From: Rhodoferax sp.
GTDB lineage: Bacteria; Pseudomonadota; Gammaproteobacteria; Burkholderiales; Burkholderiaceae_C
NCBI RefSeq assembly: GCF_030697375.1
Contig: NZ_JAUYQD010000004.1
Span: 93,320 to 157,319, forward strand
Length of the DNA: 64,000 bases
Direction: 5' to 3'
Below the pieces are notes generated by a model. The model saw only the letters and a program-made list of their open reading frames with translations, was not told where the DNA came from and ran no database searches. The position numbers were made by a program, and so were the translations under genes. Positions within the stretch are counted from its first letter, which is position 1; each line of letters begins with the position of its first letter. Of this stretch, positions 60,835-64,000 are shown piece after piece.

Positions 60835-63800
60835 ATGGCAACCAATCAAGTATCCGCCCAAGCCCGTGGTGTTATTGTCGTTTTGCAAGGCAACGCCTGG
60901 GTGGTCAATGCTGACGGTGTACGCATTGCCCTCAAAGTGGGGGACGAAGTCCAAGAAGGCCAGCAAGTCATCACCGAAGACGGAACACGTCTTGAACTGG
61001 CACTGCCCAACGGCCAGCCCTTGATGATCGCTGCAGGCCGGGAATTGCTGATTGACGCCAACCTCCTAGGCACGGTATCTACAGACAAAACAGAAGCCGC
61101 ATTAAAAGACCTCAACAGCGGGTCTGAGCAAATCGCAAAAGTGCTCGCGGCAGGCGGGGACCTTTCCACCGAACTGGACCCCACTGCAGCAGGCCTGGGC
61201 GGTGGTGATGCCAGTGATTCGCACGGTTTTGTGCGGGTGCTGCGGATTGATGAACAAATCTCGCCACTTCAGATCAACCGTGACGCAACGGCGTCGGCAA
61301 CCGAGCAAGCAGATTTTGGCGCTGCCAACACGGCAACCAACCGTCCACCAAACGCAAACGCCGATGGCCCCATGGCCATCGTAGAAGACACGCCCGTCGT
61401 CGGCAACGTACTCTCCAATGACAGCGACCCGGACGGGCAATCTCTTACGGTGACGCAATTCACTATCGCAGGAATGTCCGGTAGTTTTGGTGCTGGCGCA
61501 GTCGCAGTTATGCCTGACGTAGGCTCCCTGAGCATCTCAGCCGACGGATCTTATGTCTTCAACCCCGCCCTCAATTACGTCGGACCGGTTCCAAGCGCCA
61601 CCTACACCGTGAGCGATGGCGTTGGTGGCTCCAGCGATGCGACACTGCATCTCGGCCCCGTCACTGCGGTCGATGACCCCTCGGTATTGGCGTCCGACAC
61701 CGCCACGGTGGTTGAAGACAAACCAACCTCCGGCAACGTGTTAACAAACGACAGTGATGTGGATGACACCCTGGCTGTGGCTTCATTCACGGTGAACGGG
61801 ATCACCGCCACCGCAGGCCAAACCACCACAATAGCGGGCGTTGGCGCCATCACCATGGCCACCAATGGCGCATACACCTTCACACCTGCACCGAACTACA
61901 ACGGCACGGTGCCCACCATTCGTTACACCACGAACACGGGAAGCAGTTCGACGTTGGATATCACTGTCACCCCACTGGATGACACGCCCGCTGCAAGCAA
62001 CGACTCCGCAACCACCCCAGAAAACACCCCCGTCATCATCGACGTGCGCGCCAATGACACTGACGCCGATGCCGACCCGCTGACGATCACCCATGTTAAT
62101 GGCACATCCATCGCAGTGGGCACGCCCATTACCCTACCCCAAGGTGTCGTGCGCCTCACCACAGACGGCAAGCTGGAATTCACGCCCACCCCCAACTACA
62201 ACGGCCCCGTCGATTTCACCTACACCGTCACCGATGGCAATACGCCTGTTCAAGGCAATGTGCACGTCGCCGTCACGCCCGTGAACGACGCCCCGGTTGC
62301 CAACAACGACACCCTGACCATTCTGGAAGACACCCCCGTCACAATTCCAGTGCTGGGCAACGACACCGATGCCGATGGCAACCCGCTGACTATTTCTCAC
62401 ATCAACGGCAGTCCAATCATTGTGGGCACGCCCGTGGTGGTGCCCAATGGCACGGTGACCGTCAACGCCAACGGCAGCGTCACCTTTGACCCCAACCCCG
62501 GCTACAACGGTCCGGCCAACTTCACCTACACCGTGACCGACGGCGTAGCCACCTCAACCGCCACAGTCGCCATCGATGTCGGCGGCGTCAACGACGCACC
62601 CGCAGCCAATGCAGACACCGGCAGCGCCGATGAGGACACTTCGTTGGTCGTGTCTGCGGCCAATGGCGTCATCCTGGGCGCAGCCGGAACAGACACGGAC
62701 CCCGACGGCGACAGCATGAGCGTCTCAGCAGTCGCCTTTGGCGCTACCGTCGGCACGGTGGGCACTCCTATGACGGGTGCTTGGGGATCGCTGACCTTAC
62801 GCGCCGACGGCTCTTATACCTACACCCCCAACGCTGCATCGCAGGCACTGGACGATGGCGAGAGTCAAGCTGACGTTTTCTCTTACACGGTGCGTGACCC
62901 CTCAGGCTTGAACGCCACAACCACCCTCACCCTCACGGTGACAGGGCGCAACGATGCGCCCGTGGCCATTGACGACAGCCGCACAACCCCCGAAGACACC
63001 ACCATCACGATCCCCGTCTTGGCAAACGACTCCGACGTCGATGGTGAGCCGTTGACCATCACCCAAATCAATGGCAACCCCATCACCGTGGGAACCCCCG
63101 TGACCCTGACCAATGGACTGGGTGCACCGATTGCCAGCGTGACGGTCAATGCAGACGGCACCGTGACGGTGGACCCGTCGGCGGGCTTTAATGGTCCAGT
63201 GGACTTCAAATACACCGTCACGGATGGCACCACGCCGGTGCAAGCCAACGTACATCTGATCGTCGATAGCGTCAATGATGCCCCGGTAGCCCAAGACAAC
63301 ACCATCACAGGCACCGAAGACAGCACTGTTACGTTCGACCCACGCTCCAACGACTCCGACCCGGACGGCGATGCGCTGACCATCACCCAGATCAACGGCA
63401 CAGCCATTGCCATTGGCGCTCCCGTCACGCTGCCCCAAGGCCTGCTGTCCATCAACCCCGATGGCTCACTCAGCTTTAAACCCAACCCCAACTTCAATGG
63501 CCCGGTGGCCTTTGACTACACCATCAGCGATGGGCGGGGCGGTTCGGATAACGCAACTGTCAATATCAACATTACCCCGGTCGATGACGCCTCCGTCATG
63601 GCCCCTGAGACCAAGACCGTGCAGGAGGACAACAACGCCACGGGCAACGTGCTCTCCAACGACTCCGATGTGGACAACACCCTGTCGGTGGCCTCCTTCA
63701 AGGTCGCCGGCGACACCGCCACCTACGCGTTTGGAACCACGGCCACCATCGCAGGCCAGGGCACTTTGACGATTGCCGCCAACGGCGACTACACATTCAC

Positions 63801-64000
63801 CCCGGTGCTCAACTGGAACGGCTCACTGCCCCAAGTCACCTACACCACCAACACCGGCTCGACTTCCACCCTGGCCATCACCGTCACCCCCGTCGATGAC
63901 GCTTTCACCGATGCCAACGAGTCCATCACGATTGCCGAGGACTCCGGTCCCGCTACCGGCAATGTGCTCAGCGGCACCTCCAGCGTGGACGGCGCCGTCA
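60835..64000 (+). CDS. LapA/BapA-like giant type I secreted adhesin, 5' part (truncated by window end)
   Basis: 1055 residues are visible with no stop. Residues 1 to about 140 form a retention module (MATNQVSAQARGVIVVLQGN, EGQQVITEDGTRLELALPNG) ending in DPTAAGLGGGDASDSHGFV. This matches the N-terminal region that holds LapA-type adhesins in the outer-membrane pore until cleavage. From about residue 169, at least nine tandem cadherin/VCBS-like units of roughly 100-120 residues follow, each with an ED-rich strand, NDxDxDG calcium-type loop and an FTYTVTDG-like end. A CTGGAG site lies 6 nt before the ATG. Secretion by the adjacent ABC/HlyD pair is expected; RTX repeats should be further downstream. 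Confidence 0.92.
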   Translation, partial: MATNQVSAQARGVIVVLQGNAWVVNADGVRIALKVGDEVQEGQQVITEDGTRLELALPNGQPLMIAAGRELLIDANLLGTVSTDKTEAALKDLNSGSEQIAKVLAAGGDLSTELDPTAAGLGGGDASDSHGFVRVLRIDEQISPLQINRDATASATEQADFGAANTATNRPPNANADGPMAIVEDTPVVGNVLSNDSDPDGQSLTVTQFTIAGMSGSFGAGAVAVMPDVGSLSISADGSYVFNPALNYVGPVPSATYTVSDGVGGSSDATLHLGPVTAVDDPSVLASDTATVVEDKPTSGNVLTNDSDVDDTLAVASFTVNGITATAGQTTTIAGVGAITMATNGAYTFTPAPNYNGTVPTIRYTTNTGSSSTLDITVTPLDDTPAASNDSATTPENTPVIIDVRANDTDADADPLTITHVNGTSIAVGTPITLPQGVVRLTTDGKLEFTPTPNYNGPVDFTYTVTDGNTPVQGNVHVAVTPVNDAPVANNDTLTILEDTPVTIPVLGNDTDADGNPLTISHINGSPIIVGTPVVVPNGTVTVNANGSVTFDPNPGYNGPANFTYTVTDGVATSTATVAIDVGGVNDAPAANADTGSADEDTSLVVSAANGVILGAAGTDTDPDGDSMSVSAVAFGATVGTVGTPMTGAWGSLTLRADGSYTYTPNAASQALDDGESQADVFSYTVRDPSGLNATTTLTLTVTGRNDAPVAIDDSRTTPEDTTITIPVLANDSDVDGEPLTITQINGNPITVGTPVTLTNGLGAPIASVTVNADGTVTVDPSAGFNGPVDFKYTVTDGTTPVQANVHLIVDSVNDAPVAQDNTITGTEDSTVTFDPRSNDSDPDGDALTITQINGTAIAIGAPVTLPQGLLSINPDGSLSFKPNPNFNGPVAFDYTISDGRGGSDNATVNINITPVDDASVMAPETKTVQEDNNATGNVLSNDSDVDNTLSVASFKVAGDTATYAFGTTATIAGQGTLTIAANGDYTFTPVLNWNGSLPQVTYTTNTGSTSTLAITVTPVDDAFTDANESITIAEDSGPATGNVLSGTSSVDGAV
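61183..61194 (+). other. Putative LapG protease cleavage site (TAAG) in the adhesin
   Basis: Codons for Thr-Ala-Ala-Gly at residues 117-120, in the context LDPTAAGLGGG. LapG-type proteases cut between the alanines of such di-alanine sites. No lapG or lapD gene is in the window. Confidence 0.7.
61340..64000 (+). repeat. Tandem repeats encoding adhesin extracellular domains
   Basis: About nine units begin near 61345, 61665, 61972, 62278, 62584, 62944, 63270, 63574 and 63889, a period of roughly 300-360 bp. Each opens with VDD or NDAP and an ED motif. Two subtypes are visible: NDAP..IPVLGND units (62278, 62944) and VDD..GNVLSNDSDVD units (61665, 63574). The latter two are close copies, sharing TIAG, YTFTP and YTTNTGS. 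The array continues beyond the window. Confidence 0.85.

Noticed and set aside
61340..64000. CRISPR array or non-coding tandem repeat
   Set aside because: The periodicity is about 300 bp, units are diverged, and the frame is open throughout with protein-level conservation of Ca-binding-type loops.

Overview
The window looks like a chromosomal segment from a betaproteobacterium of the order Burkholderiales, most likely a Rhodoferax-like member of the Comamonadaceae. This is inferred from the gene content, the conserved fur/bamE/dapB/leuS/lptE/holA neighbourhood, and a short interspersed repeat with the core ATAGCTGCTTGCGCA that I associate with that family. Most of the window is coding. I saw no rRNA, tRNA, insertion sequence, prophage or CRISPR array.

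Region 1 (about 0.1-23.9 kb, all plus strand) is an exosortase B / exopolysaccharide locus. It begins with two overlapping PEP-CTERM substrate proteins, a terminator and a repeat-rich control region in front of epsA (LuxR-type regulator). The assembly and export genes follow: initiating sugar transferase, outer-membrane barrel EpsL, PPIase-like lipoprotein EpsD, Wza-like EpsE, Wzz-like EpsF, tyrosine-kinase-like EpsG, exosortase XrtB and EpsI. Next come the repeat-unit genes: five glycosyltransferases, a Wzy-like polymerase/ligase, a 900-residue flippase fused to a polysaccharide pyruvyltransferase, and a secreted GH99/WbsX-like protein. The block ends with a complete dTDP-L-rhamnose set (rfbB, rfbD, rfbA, rfbC). 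A pyruvylated, rhamnose-containing polymer exported with PEP-CTERM proteins is the simplest reading.

Region 2 (23.9-38.0 kb, minus strand) is a long housekeeping run. In transcription order it is bamE, dapB, exbB, exbD, leuS, lptE, holA, proA, gshA, kup, benE, gshB. Region 3 (38.1-49.5 kb) holds fur, then hprK-ptsN-hpf (minus), corA, an MTA/SAH nucleosidase and fadD (minus), and pntA-pntB-NUDIX-mnmA (plus). The interspersed repeat occurs in six clear copies in regions 2 and 3. Four lie in frame inside proA (twice), leuS and benE. Two supply the stop codon and last residues of other genes.

Region 4 (49.5-55.9 kb, minus strand) is a probable sulfide-response operon: RND adaptor, RND pump, sulfide:quinone oxidoreductase, a DUF2892 membrane protein and a CsoR-family repressor with an unusual cysteine arrangement. 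Two nearly identical 16-bp palindromic sites sit directly upstream of the first gene.

Region 5 (56.2 kb to the right edge, plus strand) is a type I secretion and giant-adhesin locus: a small conserved protein, an LssB-like ABC transporter, an HlyD-like adaptor, a LuxR-type regulator, and the 5' end of a LapA-like adhesin. The adhesin has an N-terminal retention module, a TAAG site that looks like a LapG cleavage site, and at least nine tandem extracellular repeats. It runs off the end of the window.
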